From contig DASZNF010000125.1 in assembly GCA_035551355.1 (NCBI GenBank), positions 1 through 64,000 of the forward strand: DNA of 64,000 nt. Direction: 5' to 3'. Below are positions 45,988 to 54,180 of the stretch, one piece after another. The translations under genes and the position numbers were made by a program. Position 1 is the first letter of the stretch; each line of letters begins with the position of its first letter. The notes under the pieces are model-generated. The model had not been told where the DNA came from. It ran no database searches and saw only the letters and a list, made by a program, of their open reading frames with translations. The stretch comes from DATATV01 sp035551355 (GTDB taxonomy: Bacteria; Actinomycetota; Actinomycetes; Mycobacteriales; Pseudonocardiaceae).

Positions 45988-46354
45988 CGGATCCGCCTTC
46001 CTGATCGTGGCTGCCCTTGTCCGTGCGCAGGTGTTCACGTCGCCGGCTCGACCACGTCCTGTCCGAGTTCCGGTCCAACTCTGAACCTCAACCAGAGCTT
46101 CAGAGTTATGTCAACCCCGTACTTCGAACTGGACGGTAGGCGTAGGAAAACGCCGGGTCCAGCAGCCACGCCGTAGCACCAGGGACGTTCTGCTCACGCT
46201 ACGTCGGCAACCGTGCCCTGGCCCTTGCGCCTTCCGCAGCTTACCGATCACGGTCGGTCAACTGTTACCGAACTTCGGGGGTATTCGAAGTGTCCCCGTC
46301 CGACCTAAGAACGGACACGTCCGAAGCCGAATCCCTGCCATCGGAGGCGAAACC
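45988..46354. other. 367-bp divergent leader of ftsZ and the snapalysin-like gene
   Basis: No gene is visible. On the ftsZ side it holds the AACTCTGAA/TTCAGAGTT repeat and an adjoining TTGACA. On the protease side are two short dyads, ACTTCG (46272-46277)/CGAAGT (46286-46291) and GTCCG (46298-46302)/CGGAC (46312-46316). These are followed by the ribosome site GGAGG (46343-46347). Confidence 0.6.
46077..46107. promoter_or_regulatory. inverted repeat upstream of ftsZ
   Basis: Perfect 9-bp repeat AACTCTGAA (46077-46085) / TTCAGAGTT (46099-46107) about 90-120 bp before the ftsZ start. On the minus strand a TTGACA hexamer (46114-46109) immediately precedes it. It may be an operator or a leader hairpin of the ftsZ transcript. 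I recall similar sequence ahead of ftsZ in other actinomycetes but cannot verify it here. Confidence 0.6.
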
Positions 46355-46906
46355 ATGCTGTCCAAGACGCTCACCCGGGTGCTGGCCGGTGCCATGCTGG
46401 CCGGTCTGCCGCTGCTCGGCGCGGTCCCGGCCAGTGCGGCCCCGGCCCCGCACGCGGTCACCACGGTCTACTACGACAACGAGGCGGGCAGCGGCTGGTC
46501 GGCCGCGGTCACCCAGGCGGTGGCGAACTGGAACGCCGCGCTGACCAACGTGAAGTTCGCCGCGGGCGACTCCAGCAACTCCACGGTCGATCTGGTCGCG
46601 GACAGCGGCTGGCCGGAGACCGAGACCTCGCAACCCGGGTCCGGCACGGTGTACCTGGGCCAGGAGGCGGTCACCGAGGGGTACGACAAGACCCGGATCA
46701 CCGCCCACGAACTGGGCCACATCCTGGGCCTGCCGGACAACTACAACGGCGACTGCTCGCTGTTGATGTCCGGGCACAGCGCGGGCACCGCGTGCACCAA
46801 CGCCATACCGGCGGCCAGTGAGGCCAGCCAGGTCGACTCGATCTTCGCCGGCGGCGGCGCGGCGGTGCGGCCCCGGGTCTACCGCGAGGTCGCGGCGGCC
46901 CACTGA
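46355..46906 (+). CDS. snapalysin-type (M7) secreted zinc metalloprotease
   Basis: A 183-residue secreted protease. A Sec signal peptide ends around VPASAAPAP (residue 29). The mature domain has TTVYYDNEAGSGWSAAVTQAVANWN and the zinc motif ITAHELGHILGLPDNY (HExxHxxGxxD), the hallmark of small M7 snapalysins from Streptomyces. A cysteine pair (GDC ... TAC) probably forms a disulfide. GGAGG lies 7 bp upstream of the ATG. It is inserted on the opposite strand between ftsZ and ftsQ. Confidence 0.93.
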   Translation: MLSKTLTRVLAGAMLAGLPLLGAVPASAAPAPHAVTTVYYDNEAGSGWSAAVTQAVANWNAALTNVKFAAGDSSNSTVDLVADSGWPETETSQPGSGTVYLGQEAVTEGYDKTRITAHELGHILGLPDNYNGDCSLLMSGHSAGTACTNAIPAASEASQVDSIFAGGGAAVRPRVYREVAAAH

Positions 46907-46911
46907 CCGAT

Positions 46912-46949
46912 CCGCGGCGGGCCGGGTCGCGCGGCCCGGCCCGCCGCGG
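46912..46949 (+). terminator. strong terminator after the M7 protease gene
   Basis: Perfect 15-bp stem CCGCGGCGGGCCGGG (46912-46926) / CCCGGCCCGCCGCGG (46935-46949) with an 8-nt loop, starting 6 bp after the stop codon. Confidence 0.85.
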
Positions 46950-46954
46950 CGGCC

Positions 46955-46981
46955 TGAGTCAGTTCACGCGCGATTGACTCA
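46955..46981. repeat. TGAGTCA/TGACTCA inverted repeat
   Basis: Perfect 7-bp repeat TGAGTCA (46955-46961) / TGACTCA (46975-46981) with a 13-nt spacer, about 185 bp before the start of the secreted protein gene at 47165. It could be an operator; nothing else identifies it. Confidence 0.4.
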
Positions 46982-47164
46982 ACTGTCGGCGGCGCACCGT
47001 TGTGACCGGCCGTAATCGGTCGCGGCCGGCGCACACCGGCTGCGGCCGATCGGCGACATACCGCTCGATCCGGTCAGCCGCCGAGGATTCGGCCAGGTGA
47101 CCCATCCGTCGTAATGCTCCGCTCGGGGGTTGCCGGTCAGCACCGAGCGGGCCATTCTCAGCCG

Positions 47165-48817
47165 GTGATTACTCTCCGCAGGAGAGCCGCGCTGCTCGCC
47201 GGAGTCGTCGTGTTGGCCTCCGCCGGAGCCATCGCGGTCTGGCAACCCTGGCAGCCCGCCACTCCGGCCGCCGCACCCCCGGCCCCCAGCACCTCCGCCG
47301 CCGCCCCGGACCAGTCCGCCGCCTATCTGGCCGCCGACGGGGTCCGCTCCGACTGGGTGCTGACCGAGAACCAGCGGCCGGGCACCACCAAATGGAAGAT
47401 CACCGGCGCCCCGGCCACCGGCGGCATCGCCGGATTCGCCGATGTCACCTACGCCCAGGTCGGGCAGAACGTCACCTTCTACGTCAACAGCAGCGCGCCC
47501 AGCTTCCACGTGGAGGCCTACCGGGTCGGCTACTACCAGGGCAACGGCGCGCGGCTGGTGTGGCAGTCCGGCGTGGAATCGGGCCAGCAGCAACCGGCCT
47601 GCCCGGTCGCCCCGGGCACCAACATGGTGGCCTGCGACAACTGGTCTCCCTCGTTCACCCTGCGCATTCCCAGCGACTTCCCGCAGGGCGACTACCTGTT
47701 CAAACTGGTCGGCGCGTTCAACGAGCAGAGCTACGTGCCGCTGACCATCTGGCAGCCGGACAGCCACGGCACCTACCTGATCAAGAACGACGTGTTCACC
47801 TGGCAGGCCTGGAATCCCTACGGCGGCTACGACTACTACCAGGGCGTCGGCTCCTGCCCGGCCCGGGTGTATCCGCTGTGCTCGCGGGCCCGGGTGGTGT
47901 CCTACGACCGGCCCTACGACTTCGCCGACGCGGGCGGCCAGGGCACCGGGGACTTCCTGTGGCTGGAGGCGCCGCTGGTGCGGTTCATGGAGCAGCATGG
48001 GCTGGACGTGTCCTACGCGACCGATGTCACCGTGGCCGAGCATCCGGATTTTCTGGGCAACCACAAGGTGTTGCTGTCCCTCGGGCATGACGAGTGCTGG
48101 TCGTTGCAGGAGCGGCAGGCGGCGGTGGCGGCCTATCAGAAGGGGATGAATCTGGCCTTTTTCGGGGCCAGCGCGGTGTTGCGGCACGTGCGCACCCAGG
48201 CCTCGCCGATGGGGGCCGACCGGGAAGCGGTGGACTATCGCGATTCCACCCAGGATCCGTTGAACGGCAAGGGAAATCCGCTGGAGGTCACCGGCAACAC
48301 GTGGACCTCGCCACCGGCCGGCTGGTCGGAGACACCGTTCGTCGGCGAGTCCTACAACGGATTCCTGGAACCGAAGGTGACCAAGGATCTGACCGTGGTG
48401 AACGCGGGCTCGTGGATCTTCCGGGGCACCGGACTGGCCAACGGGGCCGGGGTGCCCAACGCCATCGGGTCCGATGTGGACAGTCTGGCCGGAAACGACA
48501 CCTACCCGCCCGATGTCGAGGTGCTGGCCCATTCCACCCTGCCGGTGAACCAGGCCCAGGCCAACACCAGGCAGGGCGGCAACTTCTTCTCCGACATGAC
48601 CTATTACAGCGATCCGGCCAGCGGGGCCGGGGTGTGGGACAGCGGCACCAACAACTGGATTCCGGCGCTGACCCCGTGCGCGAATCAGGCGGGCTGCCCG
48701 GCGGCCGGGGTGAGGCAGATGACCACGAACCTGATGCTGTTGTTCGGTCAGGGACCGGCGGGCAAGATCAGCCCGTCCACCGGGAACCGGGCCCAGTTCT
48801 ATCCCAACCGGTCCTGA
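47165..48817 (+). CDS. secreted protein with DMFase-large-subunit-like C-terminal domain
   Basis: About 550 residues. An N-terminal RRRAALLAGVVVLASAGAIAVW segment gives a signal peptide or anchor, with an arginine run that could suit the Tat route, followed by an Ala/Pro linker. The domain then resembles the group annotated as N,N-dimethylformamidase beta-subunit-like C-terminal proteins. It has WVLTENQRPGTTKW, FADVTYAQVGQNVTFYVNSSAP, EAYRVGYYQGNGARLVW, a VLLSLGHDECWS block and GGNFFSDMTYYSDP. These are common as single secreted proteins in actinomycetes, and catalysis is unproven. GTG 47165 was chosen because it places the signal correctly; ATG 47114 is possible. Confidence 0.78.
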   Translation: MITLRRRAALLAGVVVLASAGAIAVWQPWQPATPAAAPPAPSTSAAAPDQSAAYLAADGVRSDWVLTENQRPGTTKWKITGAPATGGIAGFADVTYAQVGQNVTFYVNSSAPSFHVEAYRVGYYQGNGARLVWQSGVESGQQQPACPVAPGTNMVACDNWSPSFTLRIPSDFPQGDYLFKLVGAFNEQSYVPLTIWQPDSHGTYLIKNDVFTWQAWNPYGGYDYYQGVGSCPARVYPLCSRARVVSYDRPYDFADAGGQGTGDFLWLEAPLVRFMEQHGLDVSYATDVTVAEHPDFLGNHKVLLSLGHDECWSLQERQAAVAAYQKGMNLAFFGASAVLRHVRTQASPMGADREAVDYRDSTQDPLNGKGNPLEVTGNTWTSPPAGWSETPFVGESYNGFLEPKVTKDLTVVNAGSWIFRGTGLANGAGVPNAIGSDVDSLAGNDTYPPDVEVLAHSTLPVNQAQANTRQGGNFFSDMTYYSDPASGAGVWDSGTNNWIPALTPCANQAGCPAAGVRQMTTNLMLLFGQGPAGKISPSTGNRAQFYPNRS

Positions 48818-48883
48818 CCCTTCCCTTGCTCAGCTTTCCGTGGAAACAGCCGTTTGGTCGGTCAGGGGCTACGAGCGCGGTTT

Positions 48884-50122
48884 CTACGACCGGATCGTCG
48901 GCAACGTGGGGCTGGAGACGTCATAGACCTTGCCCGGCTGGGAGAGCAGCGCGGCCAGCACCGCGGCCTTGCGGGCCGAGTCGTCGGCGCTGCCCCAGCG
49001 CACCGTGCGTCCGCCGGACATGCCGAACTGCACGCTGCCCGCGGTCTGCGCGCCGATCGAGATCACCTGGGGGCGCACCTGCGCCGGCAGCGCGGACAGC
49101 ACCGAAACCACCGCCCGGGTCAGCGGGTCGTTCGGCGAGGCCGAGGGCAGTTGGATCACCGGCAGGCCGGGCGGGGCGGCGGGCACGGTGGCGTAGTCGA
49201 AGCCGGTGGCGTCCACCAGGTGCACACCCGACGCGGTGGTCAGCACGCCGATCGGGTCCCGCTCGGTGACCTCGATCAGCACCGTGGAGGGCCACTCCCG
49301 CACCACGTCCACCCCGGCCACCCGGGGCAGCCTGGCCACCCGGGCGATGATGGAGTCGGTGTCCAGCCGCAACATCGGGTCGCCCATCGGCACCTGGGCC
49401 GCGCCGCGCACCGCGTCGGCGGTCAGCGATTCGTTGCCGGACACGTCGACCGTGCGCACGCCGAGCAGCGGGGTGAACAGCACCACCAGGAACAACGCGG
49501 CCAGGCCCAGGATCACGGCCAGCGCGCCCCAGCGGCGGGCCAGAATGCGGCGGCGGGTGGGCTTGCGGCGGCGCGTCGACCGGGACCGGCCGGCGCGGGG
49601 GCGGGCGGAACCGCCGGAGCGGTCGCGGTCCGGGCCGGGGCGTTCGGCCCGGGCCCGGATGTCCTCGGCCGTGCGGTTGCGCGGCGCACGCGAGGACTCG
49701 CTCAGGCGGGCGGTGCCTTCGGCCGCGTCCTCCTCGGTGGACCGGACCCGCGAACGCGGGCCAGACCGGGCCGCACGAGGGTCGGAGCCGGTCCGGTTCT
49801 CGTTGTCCGTGCCAGCACGAGTGGCGCGGCCTTCGGTGTCGGCGCGAGAGCCGGAGCGGGGGGTGCGGGCCGAGTCGTCGGTGCCGGTGGGGCGGGCGCG
49901 GCCGGTCTTGGCCTGTTTGGCCTCGCGGGCCGCGCGCGCGGCCCGGGCCTGCTGACCGGCCTTGGTTTCCCGGTGCTCACCGTCCGGTGTTGGCGATGCG
50001 GTGCGCGGCCGGCGAGTCCGCCCGCTGGCCGGACCGGCCCGGCGGCCGGGCTCCGCACGGCGCGCCGAGGACTCCGACGGCGACGGGCCGCCGGACTCCG
50101 GCTCGTCCGGCTCGTCACTCAC
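48884..50122 (-). CDS. ftsQ: cell division protein FtsQ with long cytoplasmic tail
   Basis: A 412-residue bitopic division protein. A charged, Arg/Ser/Glu-rich disordered cytoplasmic tail of about 200 residues precedes the single membrane span (WGALAVILGLAALFLVVLF). It is followed by the POTRA domain (TPLLGVRTVDVSGNESLTADAVRGAAQVPMGDPMLRLDT) and the FtsQ beta domain (VREWPSTVLIEVTERDPIGVL). GTG 50122 overlaps the end of murC by 8 bp. FtsQ joins FtsB and FtsL in controlling septal FtsWI. Confidence 0.94.
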   Translation of the reverse strand: MSDEPDEPESGGPSPSESSARRAEPGRRAGPASGRTRRPRTASPTPDGEHRETKAGQQARAARAAREAKQAKTGRARPTGTDDSARTPRSGSRADTEGRATRAGTDNENRTGSDPRAARSGPRSRVRSTEEDAAEGTARLSESSRAPRNRTAEDIRARAERPGPDRDRSGGSARPRAGRSRSTRRRKPTRRRILARRWGALAVILGLAALFLVVLFTPLLGVRTVDVSGNESLTADAVRGAAQVPMGDPMLRLDTDSIIARVARLPRVAGVDVVREWPSTVLIEVTERDPIGVLTTASGVHLVDATGFDYATVPAAPPGLPVIQLPSASPNDPLTRAVVSVLSALPAQVRPQVISIGAQTAGSVQFGMSGGRTVRWGSADDSARKAAVLAALLSQPGKVYDVSSPTLPTIRS

Positions 50123-51551
50123 CCTCGGCGGACTCCTTGTCCAGCGCGGCCAGGATCTCCGCGCCGAGAATGGTCACGTCCCCCGCGCCCATGGTCAGCA
50201 CCAGATCGCCCGGGCCCACCAGCCCGGCGACCAGCCCGGGCACCTTGTCGAAGGCGGGCTCGTAGTGCACGTGCTCGGCCGGCAGCGCCACCGCGTCGGC
50301 CACCAGGCGGCCGGTCACCCCGGCGATCGGCTCCTCGCGGGCGCCGTACACGTCCAGCACGATCACCTCGTCGGCCAGGGCCAGCGCCTCGCCGAACTCG
50401 GCGGCGAAATCCTTGGTACGGGAGTACAGGTGCGGCTGGAAGATCACCAGCAGCCTGCCCTCGCCGGTGACCAGCCGGGTGGCGGTCAGCTGCGCGGCCA
50501 CCTTGGTCGGGTTGTGCGCGTAGTCGTCGTAGACCCGGATGCCGCCGGCCCGGCCCTTGAACTCGAACCGCCTGCGCACCCCGCCGAACGCGGCCAGCCC
50601 CTCGACCAGCCCGTCGCCCGGCGCGCCCAGTTCCAGCCCGGCCAGCAGCGCGGCCGCCGCGTTGAGCGCCATGTGCTTGCCGGGCACCGCGACCCGCAGC
50701 GGGATCGTCTCCTCGCCGATCCACACGGTCAGCTCGCCCCCGCCGGCCCGCTCGTCGCTGGTGCCGCCGACCGGCCGGAAGTCCGAGAGGATCGCGTCGT
50801 GGTCGCCGGTGGCGGAGAACCCGTAGCGGCGCACCCGCACCCCGGCCGCCTCGGCCCGGTCGGCCAGCGCGGCCGAACCCGGGTCGTCGGCGCAGGCCAC
50901 CAGCACCCCGCCCGGCTCGATCCGGCCGACGAACTCGTCGAACACCTTCACGTAGGAGTCGATGGTGCCGTGGTGATCGAGGTGGTCGGCCTCCACGTTG
51001 GTGACCACCGCGACCTGGGGCGAGAAGGCCAGGAACGAGCCGTCGCTCTCGTCGGCCTCGGCCACGAAGGCCGCGCCGGTGCCGTGATGGGCGTTGGCGC
51101 CGGACTCGTTCAGGTCCCCGCCGATGGCGAACGACGGGTCCAGCCGGCAGTGCTGCAACGCCACGGTGAGCATCGAAGTGGTCGAGGTCTTGCCGTGGGT
51201 GCCGGCCACACAGGCGACCTGGCGCCCGGTCATCAGCTCGGCCAGCGCCTGGGACCGGTGCAGCACGGTGATGCCGCGCTCCCGGGCCGCCACCAGCTCC
51301 GGGTTGTCCGGCCGGATCGCGCTGGACACCACCACGACCTGCGGGCCGTCGGCCAGCAGGTCCAGGTTGTCCGGGTGCTGGCCGACGGCGATCGTCGCGC
51401 CCTGCGCGCGCAGCGCCAGCACGGTGCGCGAATCCTTGGCGTCGGAACCGGACACCGCCGCGCCGCGGGCCAGCAGGATCCGGGCGATACCGCTCATCCC
51501 GGCCCCGCCGATCCCCACGAAATGCGCCCCCTTGAGGACGTCGGCAGTCAT
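50115..51551 (-). CDS. murC: UDP-N-acetylmuramate-L-alanine ligase
   Basis: Adds L-Ala to UDP-MurNAc. The 478-residue Mur ligase opens HFVGIGGAGMSGIARILLARGAAVSGSD and has the P-loop CVAGTHGKTSTTSML, TNVEADHLDHHGT and YDDYAHNPTKV. MurC identity follows from the first block and the position between murG and ftsQ. ATG 51551 overlaps the murG stop by 4 bp. Confidence 0.97.
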   Translation of the reverse strand: MTADVLKGAHFVGIGGAGMSGIARILLARGAAVSGSDAKDSRTVLALRAQGATIAVGQHPDNLDLLADGPQVVVVSSAIRPDNPELVAARERGITVLHRSQALAELMTGRQVACVAGTHGKTSTTSMLTVALQHCRLDPSFAIGGDLNESGANAHHGTGAAFVAEADESDGSFLAFSPQVAVVTNVEADHLDHHGTIDSYVKVFDEFVGRIEPGGVLVACADDPGSAALADRAEAAGVRVRRYGFSATGDHDAILSDFRPVGGTSDERAGGGELTVWIGEETIPLRVAVPGKHMALNAAAALLAGLELGAPGDGLVEGLAAFGGVRRRFEFKGRAGGIRVYDDYAHNPTKVAAQLTATRLVTGEGRLLVIFQPHLYSRTKDFAAEFGEALALADEVIVLDVYGAREEPIAGVTGRLVADAVALPAEHVHYEPAFDKVPGLVAGLVGPGDLVLTMGAGDVTILGAEILAALDKESAEGE

Positions 51552-52681
51552 TTTCGGATCGCCTCCAGCACCATTTTGGCCAGCACCTCGTCGGCCACCC
51601 GATGTCCACTGCCCTGGGCCGCGATGCTCATCTCGTGCAGCCTGTGGTTGTCCTTGAGCAGTGGGATCAACAACTCGGCCACCTTGGCCGAGGTCAGTTC
51701 CGCGTCCAGCACCGAAAGCGCGCCGCCGGCTTCGATGATCGACTGCGCGTTGAGCGCCTGTTCGCCGTTGCCGTGCGGCAGCGGCACGTACACCGCGGGC
51801 AGGCCGACCGCGGACACCTCGGCCACGGTCATCGCGCCGGAGCGGCACAGGATCGCGTCGGCGGCCGCGTAGGCCAGGTCCATCCGGTCCATGTACGGGA
51901 AGGTCACGTACGGCGGCGCGCCCGGAACCTGTTGCACGGCAACGCTGTTCTTGCGGCCGTACACGTGCAGCACGCCGATGCCCGCGTTGCCGAGCTCGTG
52001 CGCGGCGCCGGACACGGCGACGTTGAGCGAGCGGGCGCCCTGCGAGCCGCCGGTGACGAACAGCACCGGGGCCTCGGGGTCCAGGCCGAAGTGCTTGCGC
52101 GCCTGACCGCGCAGCGCCCACCGGTCCAGCGAGGTGATGGACTGGCGCAGGGGAATGCCGATCACCTCGGCGTTGGCCAGCCCGGTGCCCGGCCCGGCCG
52201 CGGCCACCCGCACGGCGTACCGGGCGCCGACCTTGTTGGCCAGCCCGGGCCGCACGTTGGCCTCGTGCACCACGATCGGCACCCGGCCCCGCGCGGCCAG
52301 GTAGGCCGGCAGCGACACGTAGCCGCCGAACCCGACCACCACGTCGGCCTTGACCCGCTCCAGCACCGCCCGGGTGGCCTGGATCGCGCCGCGCACCCGC
52401 AGCGGCAGCTTGAGCAGGTCCGGGGTGGGCTTGCGGGGCATCGGCACCGGCGGGATCAGTTCCAGCTCGTAGCCGCGCTGCGGCACGATCGTCTTCTCCA
52501 GGCCCCGTTCGGTGCCCAGGGCCACCACCCGGGCGTCCGGGCGCAGCCGCTTGACCGCGTCGGCCAGCGCCAGCGCGGGCTCGATGTGCCCGGCCGTGCC
52601 GCCCCCGGCCACCACCACGACCGGACCCTGGCTGTACAGCTCGGTGCCGGAGAACCGCTGGGTGTAGTGCGTGTCGCTCAC
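51548..52681 (-). CDS. murG: undecaprenyl-PP-MurNAc-pentapeptide GlcNAc transferase
   Basis: GT28 glycosyltransferase that makes lipid II at the inner face of the membrane. The 377-residue protein has the N-terminal glycine loop VVAGGGTAGHIEPALALAD, GFGGYVSLPAYLAA, a second glycine loop TGGSQGARSLN, and the UDP-GlcNAc region SGAMTVAEVSAVGLPAVYVPLPHGNGEQALNA. The GTG start overlaps the ftsW stop by 4 bp. Confidence 0.97.
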   Translation of the reverse strand: MSDTHYTQRFSGTELYSQGPVVVVAGGGTAGHIEPALALADAVKRLRPDARVVALGTERGLEKTIVPQRGYELELIPPVPMPRKPTPDLLKLPLRVRGAIQATRAVLERVKADVVVGFGGYVSLPAYLAARGRVPIVVHEANVRPGLANKVGARYAVRVAAAGPGTGLANAEVIGIPLRQSITSLDRWALRGQARKHFGLDPEAPVLFVTGGSQGARSLNVAVSGAAHELGNAGIGVLHVYGRKNSVAVQQVPGAPPYVTFPYMDRMDLAYAAADAILCRSGAMTVAEVSAVGLPAVYVPLPHGNGEQALNAQSIIEAGGALSVLDAELTSAKVAELLIPLLKDNHRLHEMSIAAQGSGHRVADEVLAKMVLEAIRK

Positions 52682-54180
52682 CGGCTGCCTCCTTCCCCGG
52701 ACCGTCCACCGGCACGAGGAGAACCGTGCCGTCCTGCCGCCCATCGTTCCGCACCGCCTCGACCGCCCGTGCGGCGGCGGTCGGCGGCGCTGCCCCGGCG
52801 GCGTTCCTCGCCCGCGGCGGCCACCGAACCGCGGCCGGCCGAGCGGGGCGCGGCCGGGCGGCCACCGGCCCGGGGCGGGGCCGACGGGCGGGTCCGGCGG
52901 CGCTGGGTGGGTGGCTGATAGACCTCGGGAGCGGCCAGGTTGAGCAGGCCGCCGACCCGGCCCGGGCCCACGCTGCGCAGCGCGGCCACCGCCTCCGGCT
53001 CGTGCCGGGCGATGTTGGCCAGGATGCCGAACACGAGCATGGTGATGACCAGCGACGAGCCGCCGTAGGAGATCATCGGCAGCGGGATGCCGGTCACCGG
53101 CAGCAGCCCGACCACGTAGCCGACGTTGATGCCGGCCTGCGCGACCAGCCAGGTGGTCAGGGTGGAGGCGACCAGCCGGTTCCACGGGTCGATGTTGCGG
53201 GTGGCGATGCGCATGCCGACCACCGCGACCATGGCGAACAGGCCCAGTACCAGGGCGCAGCCGATGAAGCCGAGTTCCTCGCCGATCAGCGCGAAGATGA
53301 AGTCGGTGTGCACGTTGGGCAGGTAGCGGTACTTGGCCGAGCCCATGCCGAGGCCCTGGCCGAACAGCCCGCCGTTGGCCAGCGCGTACAGCGACTGGCT
53401 GGACTGGTAGGCGGCGCCTGCGGTGTCCGCGCCCGGTTTGAGGAAGCTCAGCACCCGTTCCAGCCGGTAGGGCGCGCTGATGGCCAGCACCACCAGGCCC
53501 CCGAGACCGCCGGCCAGGATCACCGCGAACAGCCGCAGCTGCGCGCCCACGAACCACAGCAGCGCGATCAGCACCACGCCAAGGGTGATGGTCGAGCCGA
53601 GGTCGGGCTGCAGGATGACCAGGGTGAACATCAGCAGCGCCACCGGCACCACCGGGACCAGCAGATGCCGGTACTGGTGCAGCACGGCGCGCTTGTTGAC
53701 CAGCACGTGCGCACCCCACAGGGCCAGCGACAGCTTGGCCACCTCCACCGGCTGGATGGAGATCGGGCCGATGGCGAACCAGCGCCCGGAGCCGGACACG
53801 TTGTGCCCGAACGGGGACAGCACCAGCAGCAGCACGATGACCGACAGAGTCACCGCGGGCCCGCCGAGGGACCGGATCCGGCGCAGCGGCACCCGCATGC
53901 CCAGCCAGAACACCAGAAGCCCGAGCAGCGCGAACGCCAGCTGCTTCTTGAACAGCGCGTACACCGAGGTGCCGCCGTTCTGCACGGAGGCGACCGAGGA
54001 GGCCGAGGCGACCATCACCAGGCCGATCGCGGTGAGCAGGCCGAACACGGCCAGCACCAGGTGGAACGAGGCCAGCGGACGGCCTAGCCAGGCGGTCAGC
54101 GGCCCCAGCGCGCCCCGCAGCCGGTTCACCCGGCTGGGCGCGCGTTGGGATCTGGCGGGGCGGGTCACCGCGCTGGTCAC
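52678..54180 (-). CDS. ftsW: septal peptidoglycan glycosyltransferase FtsW
   Basis: SEDS-family lipid II polymerase. The 500-residue protein has about ten hydrophobic segments. It carries FHLVLAVFGLLTAIGLVMVASASS at TM1, SGRWFAIGPISIQPVEVAKLSL, LGFIGCALVLGLF, and the signature LPVTGIPLPMISYGGSS. A basic, Arg/Gly-rich C-terminal cytoplasmic tail of about 90 residues follows, as in other actinobacteria. GTG 54180 overlaps the murD stop (GTGA). It lies between murD and murG. Confidence 0.96.
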   Translation of the reverse strand: MTSAVTRPARSQRAPSRVNRLRGALGPLTAWLGRPLASFHLVLAVFGLLTAIGLVMVASASSVASVQNGGTSVYALFKKQLAFALLGLLVFWLGMRVPLRRIRSLGGPAVTLSVIVLLLVLSPFGHNVSGSGRWFAIGPISIQPVEVAKLSLALWGAHVLVNKRAVLHQYRHLLVPVVPVALLMFTLVILQPDLGSTITLGVVLIALLWFVGAQLRLFAVILAGGLGGLVVLAISAPYRLERVLSFLKPGADTAGAAYQSSQSLYALANGGLFGQGLGMGSAKYRYLPNVHTDFIFALIGEELGFIGCALVLGLFAMVAVVGMRIATRNIDPWNRLVASTLTTWLVAQAGINVGYVVGLLPVTGIPLPMISYGGSSLVITMLVFGILANIARHEPEAVAALRSVGPGRVGGLLNLAAPEVYQPPTQRRRTRPSAPPRAGGRPAAPRSAGRGSVAAAGEERRRGSAADRRRTGGRGGAERWAAGRHGSPRAGGRSGEGGSR

